Notes: generated by a model from the sequence alone, not told the origin. A stretch of 64,000 nt of DNA from Streptomyces sp. DHE7-1 (GCA_016432725.1 JACJDG010000002.1:1-64000), one strand, 5' to 3'; counted from the stretch's first letter, positions 31,730-41,018 are shown. Made by a program: numbers and translations.

Positions 31730-32263
31730 ATGAACCAGGGGGACGCCGCCATATGGGCGGCTGGCATGGGCATCGCCGGAACACTGGCCGCAGCGTTGGG
31801 AGGTCCGCTCCTACAGGCTCGTGCAGCACGCCGCCAAACACGGGAGCAAGAAAAGGCCGACGTTCGTCAACGACTGCGTGAGGAACGGCAGACAGCCTTC
31901 AAAGCCGTTCTCGACGCATCTGACGCGGTACAGCGTTCCATCAACGCCGTGATCGAGACCCGTGTTACTTCGGCCTCCGAGTCACCGTCTGATGAGGCCT
32001 CGCTGTGGTCAGAAGTTGATACAGCCCTTGATCGTCTGTATCAAGCAGCAACGCTTGTTGCAATCACTGGACCAGCCCCCATTGGTCATCTCGCCGAGAC
32101 GATGCTCGCTGCGGCGGACCAGCAGGCAGGCGCATGGCGTCCCCGGCTCGCCGTAGAAGACTGCCGTGCCGCAGGTGCTCAGGCCATCACCGCGCTGCAT
32201 AAGGCTCGTCATGAGTTCATTCTTCGAGCTCAAGAAGCCATGTCTGGACCTGGGGATCCGTGA
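31730..32263 (+). CDS. membrane-anchored coiled-coil protein between arrays 2 and 3
   Basis: The 177-residue product starts MNQGDAAIWAAGMGIAGTLA with one N-terminal membrane segment (about residues 8-27). A charged coiled-coil stretch (RRQTREQEKADVRQRLREER) and a helical soluble part follow. The layout resembles the protein at 50758-51222. No catalytic motif is seen. It sits exactly between the degenerate end of array 2 and the start of array 3, so it appears to have split an older array. No strong ribosome binding site precedes the ATG. Confidence 0.55.
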   Translation: MNQGDAAIWAAGMGIAGTLAAALGGPLLQARAARRQTREQEKADVRQRLREERQTAFKAVLDASDAVQRSINAVIETRVTSASESPSDEASLWSEVDTALDRLYQAATLVAITGPAPIGHLAETMLAAADQQAGAWRPRLAVEDCRAAGAQAITALHKARHEFILRAQEAMSGPGDP

Positions 32264-32315
32264 CACGAACAATGCGACGCAGGTCGTAGGCCGCCGAGCG
32301 ACACGACGAGGCCAA

Positions 32316-32818
32316 TTCCTCCCCGCCGACGCGGGGGTGTTCCGTTCACCGTCACGTTCGCCATCGCGGGCCAGCCCTCCTCCCGGCCGACGCGGGGGTG
32401 TTCCGGAGTGGCAGCGGGGCAAGATCGATCCGAGCATGTGTTCCCCGCCAATGCGGGGTGTTCCGGGCTCGCACTGCTCCTTGAGTCCTCCCGCCGACGC
32501 GGGGGTATTCCGAGGTTCGCGGCGGTCTCCGTGTCCAGCTGGATGTCCTCCTCCCTGCCGACGCGGGGGTGTTCCGCCTGGGTCGTCCTGGGCTACGCCC
32601 GGCAGGCCGTCCTCCCCGCCGACGCGGGGTGCTCCGCAGGAGAAGCTCGACGTTCAGAAGCAGCTCAAGTCCTCCCCGCCGACGCGGGGGTGTTCCGATC
32701 TAAGACTTCCCAGACGGCCTGGGCCCGGCGTCCTCCCCGCCGACGCGGGGGTGTTGCGACCGTGAAGACCGTGGCAAGCGTGGCCCCCGGGTCCTCCTCG
32801 CCGACGCGGGGGTGTTGC
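32316..32818 (+). CRISPR. CRISPR array 3 (detached old segment), 9 degenerate repeats
   Basis: Nine repeats in the same orientation as array 2 start near 32316, 32376, 32438, 32485, 32544, 32609, 32669, 32730 and 32791. Most carry substitutions or indels (CCAATGCGGGG at 32445; GGTGTTGC at the last two). No leader precedes it. The sequence just before the first repeat is a partial spacer resembling one in array 2. It is probably the trailer end of array 2, separated by the gene at 31730-32263. Confidence 0.9.
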
Positions 32819-32946
32819 AGCCCAGGGCGGTGCTACCGGTGAAGCGGGTCGGAGGTGAGGATGACGGGCCATCCACGTGTGAGTGCGTCCTCCCACTGAT
32901 CTGAGTGCGCGTACTCACGGGCGCGAGCGTGGCTTGATCACAGACT

Positions 32947-33600
32947 GTGCCCATGACACGCATCCCCATCCTGACCAGCACATTCACCCGCTCTTCGCGC
33001 CGCTCGCGGCTCACGCTCGCCATCACGGCATGTGCCGTGATGGCACTTGGCGCCTGCGGCACCGAGAAGACAGGCGCCGATGGAGCCCAAGACAAGCGCG
33101 CCCGCGCTGTTGCAGGCCGGCCCGACGCGGCCTTCACGGCGATGCTGGACAAGGTCGCACAGTCGTGTCCCCCGAGCGCCCCGCCGGTACCGCCGCCGAC
33201 CGGCCCGTCGAAGCCACTGCCGGCGGGCGCGGTCGAGGTGTCGCCGGACGTCGAGCCCGTCACGCCCACGGCAGGGCCGGAAGTGGAGCTTAACGCCCGC
33301 GACTGGTGCGCCGGCGCCCGACACGAAGAACGCGTCGCGCGGGCGCTGTGGGCTCTGGCGGAGCCCACTCCCGCCAAGGTCAGGACGAGCCTGCACGACC
33401 TCGGCTACGTCGACGAATGCATCCACGACCTCAAGCAGTCCGGTGCGACCACGCAGTTCTTCCTCGACCTGCGCGACCAAGGCGGCCGACTCTGCCTGAG
33501 GGGCTCGGCAGCCGGCGAGGAGACCGTCGTCGACGAATGCGTAGCCCCCGCAACCGGACCGTTCACACCGGATGAGCACCCGCAGGGAACACCAGCCTGA
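32947..33600 (+). CDS. secreted lipoprotein, hypothetical
   Basis: The product has a basic start (RIPILTSTFTRSSRRSR), a hydrophobic core and a lipobox LGAC (AVMALGACGTEK), so Cys near residue 37 should be lipidated and the protein anchored outside the membrane. A Pro-rich linker (PPSAPPVPPPTGPSKPLP) precedes a soluble part with three or four Cys. GTG 32947 and ATG 32953 are possible starts. No enzymatic motif is recognised. It stands alone downstream of array 3. Confidence 0.65.
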   Translation: MPMTRIPILTSTFTRSSRRSRLTLAITACAVMALGACGTEKTGADGAQDKRARAVAGRPDAAFTAMLDKVAQSCPPSAPPVPPPTGPSKPLPAGAVEVSPDVEPVTPTAGPEVELNARDWCAGARHEERVARALWALAEPTPAKVRTSLHDLGYVDECIHDLKQSGATTQFFLDLRDQGGRLCLRGSAAGEETVVDECVAPATGPFTPDEHPQGTPA

Positions 33601-33629
33601 AGTGAACGGCACCCAGCGGCCGACCGGGT

Positions 33630-34451
33630 TCATGGGGTCGTCGCACAGCCACTGCTGTCCTTCGCTTGCTGTTCACGGGTCAATCGCGTTCTGCGGGCAG
33701 GAAGCGCCGGTTCGGAAACGCGAGTCGGCTTCCTGCACATAGTCCATGGCGGTGTGGCCTCCAGAAGCCAGTGGACGCGGTTCGCGAAGAGGGGTTCGGG
33801 GACGGGCAGCTCGATGCTGGGGTGGCGCGTGTAGTGACGGGTGACGGTGTCGGCGACGTAGTTGGTCAGCGCGTCGATGCGGTGGCGGCGTCGCGAACGG
33901 GTACCGGAGTCAGTGCCCAGTCTGCTGAGGGTGCGCAAGACGGTGGAGAGGCTGGCGTCGAAGCTGATCTCCTGGGGCGGGCAAGTGCCGGCCACGGTGA
34001 GGGGGACACTTGGTGGGGTGGTCTCCAGGTGGGCCTGGCGCTGGTAGAAGTCGGCGGCGTGCTGTTCCCCACGGACCTGGTGGTAGAGGAACAGGGAGTA
34101 GCAGGCGGGGGCGTGGTTGTCGCCTGCGGCGTACTGCCACCAGAAGCGGGCGCCGTCCTCGAGGCCGGCGACGTGCAGGGTGCAGCCAAGCAGCCAGGCG
34201 GAGTGCAGGTCGGGGATCTGGTCGGTGAGGAAGTCCAGCGCGTTCGGTGCGAGTGTGCCGATGGCGGTCTCGCACAGGGTGTGCAGGTGCCAGGCCGCGG
34301 CGTGGTCGTGGGGTTCGGGGTGGCTGGGTCGGTGGGCGGGGTCGGGTAGGTCGGTGGGGTAGGGGGTGTCTTCGTAGGGAACGGTGTCGTCGGGGACGTC
34401 GGGCTGGGGGTGGAGGCGGGCTCGGGCGAGGAGCTGGTCGATGGCAGTCAT
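33630..34451 (-). CDS. hypothetical protein with a Sel1/TPR-like segment, 273 aa
   Basis: The ATG at 34451 lies 10 nt after the stop of the regulator gene upstream, so the two form an operon. The middle (FWWQYAAGDNHAPACYSLFL, then YHQVRGEQHAADFYQRQAHL) has the A-x-G-x-x-x-A spacing of Sel1/TPR-like helices. The N-terminus is acidic and Pro-rich and the C-terminus basic. There is no membrane segment. Function unknown; a protein-interaction role next to a regulator is an inference. Confidence 0.55.
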   Translation of the reverse strand: MTAIDQLLARARLHPQPDVPDDTVPYEDTPYPTDLPDPAHRPSHPEPHDHAAAWHLHTLCETAIGTLAPNALDFLTDQIPDLHSAWLLGCTLHVAGLEDGARFWWQYAAGDNHAPACYSLFLYHQVRGEQHAADFYQRQAHLETTPPSVPLTVAGTCPPQEISFDASLSTVLRTLSRLGTDSGTRSRRRHRIDALTNYVADTVTRHYTRHPSIELPVPEPLFANRVHWLLEATPPWTMCRKPTRVSEPALPARRTRLTREQQAKDSSGCATTP

Positions 34452-34461
34452 GGCGGGCGAG

Positions 34462-35352
34462 TCACTCCGGGTTCGGAACGTTGAGGAGGGCTTCGACGGT
34501 GGCGCGGGCGTGGTGGTCTACGGCGCGGGCAAGGGCGGGGGTGATGCCCAGGAGGTGGGCGATGTGCTCGCTGGGCATGCCGTACAGGTACTGCAGGACC
34601 GCGAGGTCCATCTGGTCGTCGGACAGGCGGTTGATGGCGTCGAACAGGTCGATGAGTTCGGTCAGGTCGACCAGGTGGCCGGGGTCCCCGGGATGGCCGT
34701 GGACCGCGCGGGTGGAGAAGACTGCGGCGCGCAGGTCGGGATGTCCGTCCGAGCGGCGGGAGGCGCGAAGCATGACGCGGGAGCGGAACAGGCTCCAGGC
34801 GTAGCGGTAGAGGTTCGCGCTGGCGGCGGCTTCGTCCCAGCGGACCCAGAGGATGTCGAAGGCTTGGGAGACCACCCATCGGGCGCGTCGGTCGGTGAGG
34901 AGGAAGGCGCGGGCGTAGTCGGTGTACGCGCCTTCGACGGCCTCGGTGAATGCCTGGTAGGGCAGGGGCGGTCCCTCGCCCTCATACGCGACTTGCCGTA
35001 TGGAGCGGCGGATCCAGTCGTCGTCCTTGTGGGCCTCACGTGCGGCCGCCGTCCACAGCCGGCGCAGTGGCTGGGTGGGCAAGCCGAGAGCGCGCGTGAC
35101 GCTGAAGGTGATCTCCCACTGGGGGTAGTTGCCGTTGCCGCGCATGAGTTCGCTGATGCGCGTCTTGGAGTAGCCGGAGCGGTCGACGAGATCGTCGAGG
35201 GTCAGGCCGCTGGTGAACAGGACGCTGCGGGCGGGCTCGAGCCAGGCACGGTGTGACGGCCCCGCAAGGGGCGAGATGGGAGCCGGGGGCCTGCCGCGTC
35301 TGATTGTGTGGTGTACCGGCGGGGGCTGGGCGGGGCCAGGAGACGGCATCAT
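34462..35352 (-). CDS. XRE helix-turn-helix fused to a sigma region-4-like domain
   Basis: The ATG at 35352 follows GGAGG at a 7-nt spacing and overlaps the stop of the small membrane protein gene (ATGA). Residues 35-85 form an XRE-type helix-turn-helix (LTLDDLVDRSGYSKTRISEL). A helical middle follows. The last 70 residues (LSDDQMDLAVLQYLYGMPSE, then HIAHLLGITPALARAVD) look like sigma region 4. This suggests a regulator that combines repressor-type and sigma-type DNA binding. The frame is intact over 296 residues. Confidence 0.65.
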   Translation of the reverse strand: MMPSPGPAQPPPVHHTIRRGRPPAPISPLAGPSHRAWLEPARSVLFTSGLTLDDLVDRSGYSKTRISELMRGNGNYPQWEITFSVTRALGLPTQPLRRLWTAAAREAHKDDDWIRRSIRQVAYEGEGPPLPYQAFTEAVEGAYTDYARAFLLTDRRARWVVSQAFDILWVRWDEAAASANLYRYAWSLFRSRVMLRASRRSDGHPDLRAAVFSTRAVHGHPGDPGHLVDLTELIDLFDAINRLSDDQMDLAVLQYLYGMPSEHIAHLLGITPALARAVDHHARATVEALLNVPNPE

Positions 35353-35594
35353 CGGACCGCCTCCTGGCCGTCCATTCCGCCGTCGGCGGCAGGGGCAGCA
35401 GCCGGGGCCGGATGAGTAACGGCGGGACGGGTATGGCCGTCGTACGCCGTGAGGGCCTGGACGATCTGTTGAACAAGCAGGCCCAGGGAGGGCAGCAGGA
35501 CCGCAGCCGCGGCCGCATGCCCCAGCACGATCATGATCGTGCTCCATGTGAGGACCGCCGCCAACACGGCGACGATCACCACCTTCTTCGACAC
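35349..35594 (-). CDS. small membrane protein, 81 aa
   Basis: Two hydrophobic segments (VVIVAVLAAVLTWSTIMIVL and AAAAVLLPSLGLLVQQIVQA) are followed by a Pro/Ala-rich tail. It is translationally coupled to the XRE/sigma-like gene by an ATGA overlap. The pairing of a small membrane protein with a sigma-like regulator repeats the arrangement at 3861-4889. Confidence 0.6.
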   Translation of the reverse strand: MSKKVVIVAVLAAVLTWSTIMIVLGHAAAAAVLLPSLGLLVQQIVQALTAYDGHTRPAVTHPAPAAAPAADGGMDGQEAVR

Positions 35595-35885
35595 GGGCGC
35601 ACTCGGTTTCTGTGAGTGAGGACAACAACAGACCTTGCAGACAGCGGTGCTGAAGCGCCATCAGAAGGACCGCCAGCATGACCCCACAACGTCTCGCCAC
35701 GCCACGTGATCATGGAGTTACGGAACAATGGCCATATCCGCCACGGTGCGCTACCTCCCGCCACCCCCGCCGCAGAAGCAGGCGGCCGAGGATTCAGCAC
35801 TTTGGGGCGGATTCGTCACTTGCACCACTCGCCGGTGAAGTGTCCGTCATCATGGAGAGCACAGGCGCTCTTCGACGCCGCACTC
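35595..35885. other. intergenic region upstream of the regulator cassette
   Basis: No supported gene. A 36-codon frame from ATG 35728 (MAISATVRYLPPPPPQ) has a GGAG 11 nt upstream, but nothing else supports it. The promoter of the leftward cassette should lie here. Confidence 0.3.
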
Positions 35886-35933
35886 ACGTGCGGCCCCCTG
35901 TGCTGAAGAAAGACCCAAGAGGGGGCCGCACGT
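35886..35933. terminator. long hairpin, probable bidirectional terminator
   Basis: A perfect 14-bp stem (ACGTGCGGCCCCCT at 35886-35899 with 35920-35933) and a 20-nt loop; no T tract. Confidence 0.5.
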
Positions 35934-36149
35934 CCAAACCCCACCCCTGCCACACTCCGCAACCAGCAGGCCGCCGCACCCCGGGCCGCCCTCGAAGCCG
36001 TGATCGCAGCCAGAGCAGGGCGCCCCAAGCCCCGAGCACGCTCGCGCCCACTGATCATGCCGGAGACCACGAGGGGCGCCAGCTGCAGTTGGCGTCCCTA
36101 CGGTGCTGGGAGCCTGGGTGTGGGGAGCTTCCCCGGGAACCATGTTTTA

Positions 36150-37035
36150 GAGGTCCTAACAGAAGTCGCTGATGATGTGGCTGTCGGCCTGGATGCTCGT
36201 TGGGTCGTTCGTGGGGAAGAGGAACTCGCGACCGTGGGTCGTGTCGGACGAACTGTGGTCGTTGATCGAGCCGTTGTTACCGGATCCGGGTCCGAAGCTG
36301 GTAGCGGGACGGCCGCGAGTTCCCGACCGGCAGGCTATGTGCGGGATCCTGTTCGTCCTGCACACCGGGATCCAGTGGGAGTACCTGCCTCAGGAGCTCG
36401 GCTACGGGTCCGGCATGACATGCTGGCGCCGGCTGGCCGCGTGGAACGAGGCCGACGTGTGGGACAGGCTCCATGTCGTCCTGCTGTCGAAGCTGCGGGC
36501 GGCGAAGCAGCTCGACTGGTCGCGGGCGGTGATCGACTCCAGCCACGTGCGGGCGGCTCGACGGGGCCCAAAAGCGGACCCAGTCCGGTCGACCGCGCAC
36601 GGCCGGGCAGCAAGCACCACGTCCTCACCGACGGCCAGGGCATCCCGCTCGCGGTGTCACTGACCGGCGGGAACCGCAACGACGTCACGCAACTGCTACC
36701 GCTCCTCGCCAAGGTCCCCTCGGTCCCGGGCCTGGTCGGCCGACCGCGCAGACGGCCCGACGTTCTGCTCGGCGACCGCGGCTACGACCACGACAAGTAC
36801 CGCCGACTCGTCTGGACCCAGGGCATCAAACCGGTGATCGCCCGCCGCGGTATCCCGCACGGCTCCGGCCTCGGAGTACACCGATGGGTCGTCGAGCGCA
36901 CCATCGCCTGGCTCCACGGCCTCCGGCGCCTACGCGTCCGCTGGGAAACGACGCGACGACATCCACGAAGCCTTCCTCGGCCTCGCGACCTGCGTCGTCA
37001 CCCACCGTCACGTCCAACGCCTTTGCTAGGACCTC
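36150..37035 (+). mobile_element. IS5-family element, complete copy
   Basis: Terminal inverted repeats GAGGTCCTAACA (left) and the complement ending ...CTAGGACCTC (right) bound an 886-bp element. The target duplication TTA is at 36147-36149 and 37036-37038. A truncated second copy is at 47121-47875 in the opposite orientation. Confidence 0.85.
36172..37032 (+). CDS. IS5-family transposase, two frames joined by -1 frameshifting
   Basis: The first frame (ATG 36172) carries the N-terminal domain (WVVSDELWSLIEPLLPDPGP) and the first catalytic Asp in AVIDSSHVRAARRGP. The second frame carries GPKSGPSPVDRARPGSKHH, the second Asp in LLGDRGYDHDKY and the Glu in VVERTIAWLHGLRRL. The shift is -1 and a slippery CCAAAAG lies at 36568-36574 just where the frames cross. 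The same arrangement is preserved in the second copy, so I consider it programmed and not an error. Near the C-terminus a further frame break occurs at about 36950. Confidence 0.75.
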
Positions 37036-37082
37036 TTAAACGCCACCGCCTGATGAACGGTGTCTGGGCGCTAAGCCGTCGG

Positions 37083-37106
37083 CACGCTTTCGGATGCGAA
37101 AGCGTG
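37083..37106. terminator. hairpin between the IS5 element and the kinase gene
   Basis: A perfect 10-bp stem (CACGCTTTCG at 37083-37092 with 37097-37106) and a GATG loop, in the gap where the rightward IS and the leftward kinase gene converge. Confidence 0.45.
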
Positions 37107-37276
37107 GTAGCGCTCTGGCCACCTATTCCCAGACGGGCAGCCCGTCCTCGCGCCGGCGACGCAGGGCGGCGACCGCCGTCTTCGGCAGTGCCGGTCCAGC
37201 GCGGCCGCGGATGTCCGCAGGCACCTTCACGTATATCGATCACTTTCGGTGATCGCGTCACTCATCCGCGTCTGGG

Positions 37277-38957
37277 TCAGGCGCCGGTGTGTTCGGTGAG
37301 GCAGACGTACTGCGGGGGTTCCTGGTCACCGAGACTGCTGTAGTCCAGAACGGCCGGGTACGTCAGGCGGGTTCCTGGGTAGAGAGGCGTGCAGTCCTGT
37401 TCGGCCTCGTAGAAGTCGACCGTTTCGTCCCCCGGTACATCGCGGGTGCCGGCGGAGTTCACCAGGTCGGCGCCGCACTGGTAGCCGGGGGCGTTCATCA
37501 GCAGCACGCCGTCACGGACGGTCCCGTTGCCGCTGCCGGTCCAAGCGACGCAGTACAAGACCCTGGGTCTCCGCCCGTGGACGGCTCGGAGATTACGTTC
37601 ACCCTTTGCAGGACGGGCGGGCCGCCGCACAGGCTGTTGATGTCCTTGACGTAGTACGGAGATCCGACGGCGCAGATGTCCTTCTTGGACTTACAGTCCG
37701 GCTCACCCGCCGCGGTCTTGTAGGTGACCGGCAGGCACTGGGCGGAGACTGTCGCCGCTGGGGTCCCCTTCCGCCTGGTGTTCGGGGTGTCTGCCGCCCG
37801 GGGGACGGTGACTGCTGCGCGACGTCCGTCAGGGGAGGTGGTGATGGAGGCCGTCGTGTCCGCCCCGGCCGCTGGGCTGCTCGGCTGCCCGCCCCAATTG
37901 TGCCCGGCGATCAGGTAGGTGCTTACGGCAGCCACAGCGAAACTGGTGGCGGCGGCCGCAGCACCGAGCCAGAGCCTGCGGCGGGCGACCCGACGCCGAG
38001 CCAGGGTCCAGGTCGGGTCGTCCTCGGACGTCGGCAGGCCCTCCCATCCAGCCGTGACCAGGTCACCGACCAGGGTCGGCGCCGTGGCCCCGGGATGCAG
38101 GACCTGGGTGCTCTGGGCAGCGAGCAGCGCTGCGCTCTGCCCGGCCAGCGCGGCAGCCGTGGGCCGCTCCTGCGGTGTTTTGACCAGCGCGGACGTCACC
38201 AGGGCCAGGAGGTCGTCGGGGATTCCGGCAAGGTCAGGGTCGGCGGACATGACCCGGGCTGCGACCGCGTCCGGTGCGCCGGTGCCGAACGGCAGGCGTC
38301 CGGTGGCGGCGTAGGCGACCAAGGCTCCCCAGGAGAAGACGTCCCCGGCCGGCCCTACGGCGCCGGTACGGTAGCCCTCGGGGCTGATCCAGCCCATGGT
38401 GCCGGTCATCACGCCGGTCCGGGTGACGGAGGTGCCGTCCAGGGCATGGGCGATGCCGAAGTCCACCATCCGCGGCCCGTCGGGGCCAGGATGACGTTCC
38501 CCGGCTTCACATCGCGGTGCACCACCCCGGCTGCGTGGACGGCGGCCAGCGCGGCCGCGCTACCCGCCGCTAGCGCATAGAGCGGGGCTCCCGAGAGCGG
38601 GCCGTGCGCGGCGAGGTGCTCGCCGAGCGTGGGGCCAGGGACGTACGGGGTGGCCAGCCAGGGATCGGCCGCGCTCGGGTCCGCGGCGAGCAGCGGCACC
38701 AGGCAGGGGCCCGTGACCCGCCGGGACAGCTCGACTTCCCGCTTGAACCGCGCCCGGAACTCTTCATCGCCGGCCTGCGCCGGGTGAACGACCTTGACCG
38801 CCACCCGCCGGCCGTCGGGGTCCAAGGCTGCGTGAACTGTTCCCATGCCGCCCGAACCCAGCCGCCCGATGACTCGATACGGACCGATCCGACCCGGATC
38901 ACCAGGCCGCGCAGAATGAACACGCGTGGACAACGACGCCCCCACAGACAAGAACAC
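37277..38957 (-). CDS. membrane Ser/Thr protein kinase (PknB-like), frameshifted
   Basis: The N-terminal half is a Hanks-type kinase: glycine loop GRLGSGGMG, VAVKVV with the ATP-binding Lys, HRDVKPGN catalytic loop, VDFGIAH metal motif and GTMGWISPE activation end. A single membrane segment (LWLGAAAAATSFAVAAVSTY) near residue 320 is followed by an extracellular part with several Cys (CLPVTYKTAAGEPDC). It phosphorylates Ser/Thr of partner proteins in response to an outside signal. Frames change near 38480 (between HRDVKPGN and VDFG) and near 37580. The GTG at 38957 is the longest start; the kinase domain begins at IGPYRVIG. Confidence 0.75.
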
Positions 38958-39186
38958 CCCAACCGCGCCGGTCGGATCGCAACTCTCTCACGTCACTTGC
39001 GGGGCCATCAGCCAGACGGCCGACCGCGTCGGTCTGCTGCACCGTGGGGCGTGGTGGGTCAAGGTACGGAACGTCGACACGGGTTCCGTGTTGCGCATGT
39101 CGCCGGTGATTCACCGAGTCGCGGGCAGTTCGTCCGAGCGGATCGCGGTGCATACGAACCTTCCGCAATGGCGCCCGCCTGGTTGA
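38926..39186 (+). CDS. hypothetical protein, 86 aa, divergent from the kinase
   Basis: A GTG at 38926 opens a frame with G/C-rich third positions (MDNDAPTDKNTPTAPVGSQL, ending VHTNLPQWRPPG). Its start overlaps the longest version of the kinase start on the other strand, so one of the two starts must be shorter. No domain is recognised. Confidence 0.4.
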   Translation: MDNDAPTDKNTPTAPVGSQLSHVTCGAISQTADRVGLLHRGAWWVKVRNVDTGSVLRMSPVIHRVAGSSSERIAVHTNLPQWRPPG

Positions 39187-40158
39187 AGCAGGTCTGCGCG
39201 TGCTGGGCGTGCCCCGCAGCTACCGGGCGGCACCCGGGAATGAGAAACCGAATGGAAGCTGACCAAGCGGGGGCTGGGGCCGTGGGCGCGGATCTATCGT
39301 CCCGCCCAGGGAGGGCCGCCGAAGTTGCGTGCAGTTGTGCATCCCCTCGTGGCGCGCCCTCGATGGCCGGGTGTGGGGGCATGCCGCCCAGCTTGAGCCG
39401 GAGGAGCTCGCCCATGTGCTGGGCCTGTAAGCGGTGCGGGTGGGCTCCACGGCCGTCACCGGCCTGCAGCTGATGACCGCGCTGAACCCGCCGACCCGCG
39501 CCAGCGCACCGGACGCCGACGGCAAAGGCACCCGAACACCGTCCCGGCTCGCTGGGCACCCAGCCGACGGCCCCGGCCCCGTGCGGGGCGCCCGACGGAC
39601 ACCCCGTCCTGACCGACCTGCCCCGCTTCCACGTACGCGGCCCCGACGAGCGGCTGTTCGAGGAGGCCTTCGACTGGGCACGGGACCTGACCGACGCCGA
39701 GTGCATGAGTCGCCGCCTGGTCGGCACGACGTCGACCTCGCCTTCGGCGCGGCCGCCAACGGCGCCGTCGTCGGCCTCGCCTCGCCGCCGGTCCATGTCA
39801 CCCGGCCCGCATTCGACCGGGCGCTGCCTGGCTCGTGATGGCGCCGTCGTGCGGTAGTCGATCTATATGCGGGTTCCGTGGCTCGAACCGCCTCGCACAG
39901 GCGCCATGGTAGGCGGCCCCACGGCAGTGGCGCGTATGCGTCGACGTCGCCTGTCTGATGGCCGCGTCCCGCCCATCAGCGGGATCACTACACAGATAGT
40001 TGACCCCTCCCCCTGTAGCGGTATCGAGAGTGCTGGCGTGTCAGTAGTGCGGGGTGTCGTCCCGCTGGCTCGCGGAGCGCCGTGTACGCGAGCCATCCCA
40101 CGTACAGAAGAGACCGTAAATCCCAGGTACGCCGTCCGCAGTCCAGCATGATCGCTGT
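39187..40158. other. decayed coding region, origin unknown
   Basis: Pieces of plausible protein appear on the plus strand in changing frames: AAQLEPEELAHVLGL near 39400, VGSTAVTGLQLMTALNPPTR near 39440, LTDLPRFHVRGPDERLFEEA near 39610 and FDWARDLTDAECMSRRLVG near 39680. They suggest one degraded gene of about 200 residues that I do not recognise. From 39840 to 40158 I see nothing. Confidence 0.35.
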
Positions 40159-40437
40159 GTGAGACGTGTGCCGAAGTTGGTGGGACTGCTTTACCTTGTC
40201 CTGGTTGTGGCGCTCTTGGCGTGGAGCTCTGCGCGCGGTCACCGGGTGGACTCGCTGGTCACCCTGGTCTCCGCGTTCACTGCGCTCCTCGCCCTCCCTG
40301 CCGCAGTAATTGGCGTGCTCGCTCTTGGCAAGGCTGATCCGGCGCCCATTCATTTGGGCGACGTGGCTGACCAACTCGCGCAGGCAGTACGCCAGCAGTG
40401 GGAGACCGAAGCCCGCCTGCGTCGCCTCAACGACCCT
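40159..40437 (+). pseudogene. N-terminal fragment of a membrane STAND/NACHT-like protein
   Basis: A start at 40159 gives two hydrophobic helices (LVGLLYLVLVVALLAW and LLALPAAVIGVLALG) and then LGDVADQLAQAVRQQWETEA, RLRRLNDP. This membrane head followed by the QWxxEAxLRRLNDP segment is the usual front of large Streptomyces NTPases. The similarity stops at 40437, where sequence of a leftward gene begins. The NTPase body is lost. Confidence 0.5.
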
Positions 40438-40737
40438 GCGCAGGCCTTGTGTACGGACCGCCTCCCACTGAGCCTGCTGCCGCCTGCGGTGGATCCAGGC
40501 GCCACCGGCCAGCAGCCCGAGCACACCGACGACCGCCAGGATCCACCAATGCGCGAGGAGCCAGTTGACGACGGCCACCACCAAGGCCACGCCCAGGGTT
40601 GCGGCTATCAACAGGCCCATCAGCCGGTCGTCCGCACGCTGCTGCCGCCGCCTGTAGGGCCTGCGGGTGCGGGTGCGGCGCCGGGCGGGTGGGCGCCTGG
40701 TTGTCGCGGGCCGGCCCTTGCGGGTGCGGGGGCTCAC
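40437..40737 (-). pseudogene. N-terminal fragment of a membrane Mrr-like restriction protein
   Basis: A GTG at 40737 starts a very basic head (MSPRTRKGRPATTRRPPARR) followed by two membrane helices (LIAATLGVALVVAVVNWLLA and WWILAVVGVLGLLAGGAW) and RRRQQAQWEAVRTQGLR. Streptomyces Mrr-type restriction proteins often have this front, with the nuclease domain behind it. Here the nuclease is missing, cut at the same point as the facing gene. Its start overlaps the stop of the upstream gene (GTGA). Confidence 0.45.
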
Positions 40738-41018
40738 CGGCTGGCCTGCGTGACGCCACCCGCCAACTGCTCCAGAACGTTCAGGATGCCCTGGCCCACC
40801 GGAGTGGGGGCCAGCAGGATTCCGAGCGCCAGAACGGTCACCACGGTCAACTTCTCATCGAAGCGGCTCCGGGCCTCCGTACGCTGCCGCAACCGGAAGA
40901 ATACGATGACCGCGAGCAGCAACGCCACATTGATCGTCAGCAACCGCCCCACCTCCCCCACCAACCGCACAGGGACAGCCCGACGCTCACCCCCGGCCTT
41001 CCTATGTAGCCGCACCAC
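40734..41018 (-). CDS. small membrane protein, 94 aa
   Basis: A GTG at 41018 gives two membrane helices (LTINVALLLAVIVFFRLR and LTVVTVLALGILLAPTPVG) with a charged cytosolic loop between them (RQRTEARSRFDEK). It is translationally coupled to the truncated Mrr-like gene, so it may have been that protein's partner. No domain recognised. Confidence 0.5.
   Translation of the reverse strand: MVRLHRKAGGERRAVPVRLVGEVGRLLTINVALLLAVIVFFRLRQRTEARSRFDEKLTVVTVLALGILLAPTPVGQGILNVLEQLAGGVTQASR

Noticed and set aside
28187..32842. Similar long repetitive frames across arrays 2 and 3
   Set aside because: Same reason: the peptide repeats every 61 nt and mirrors the CRISPR repeat.
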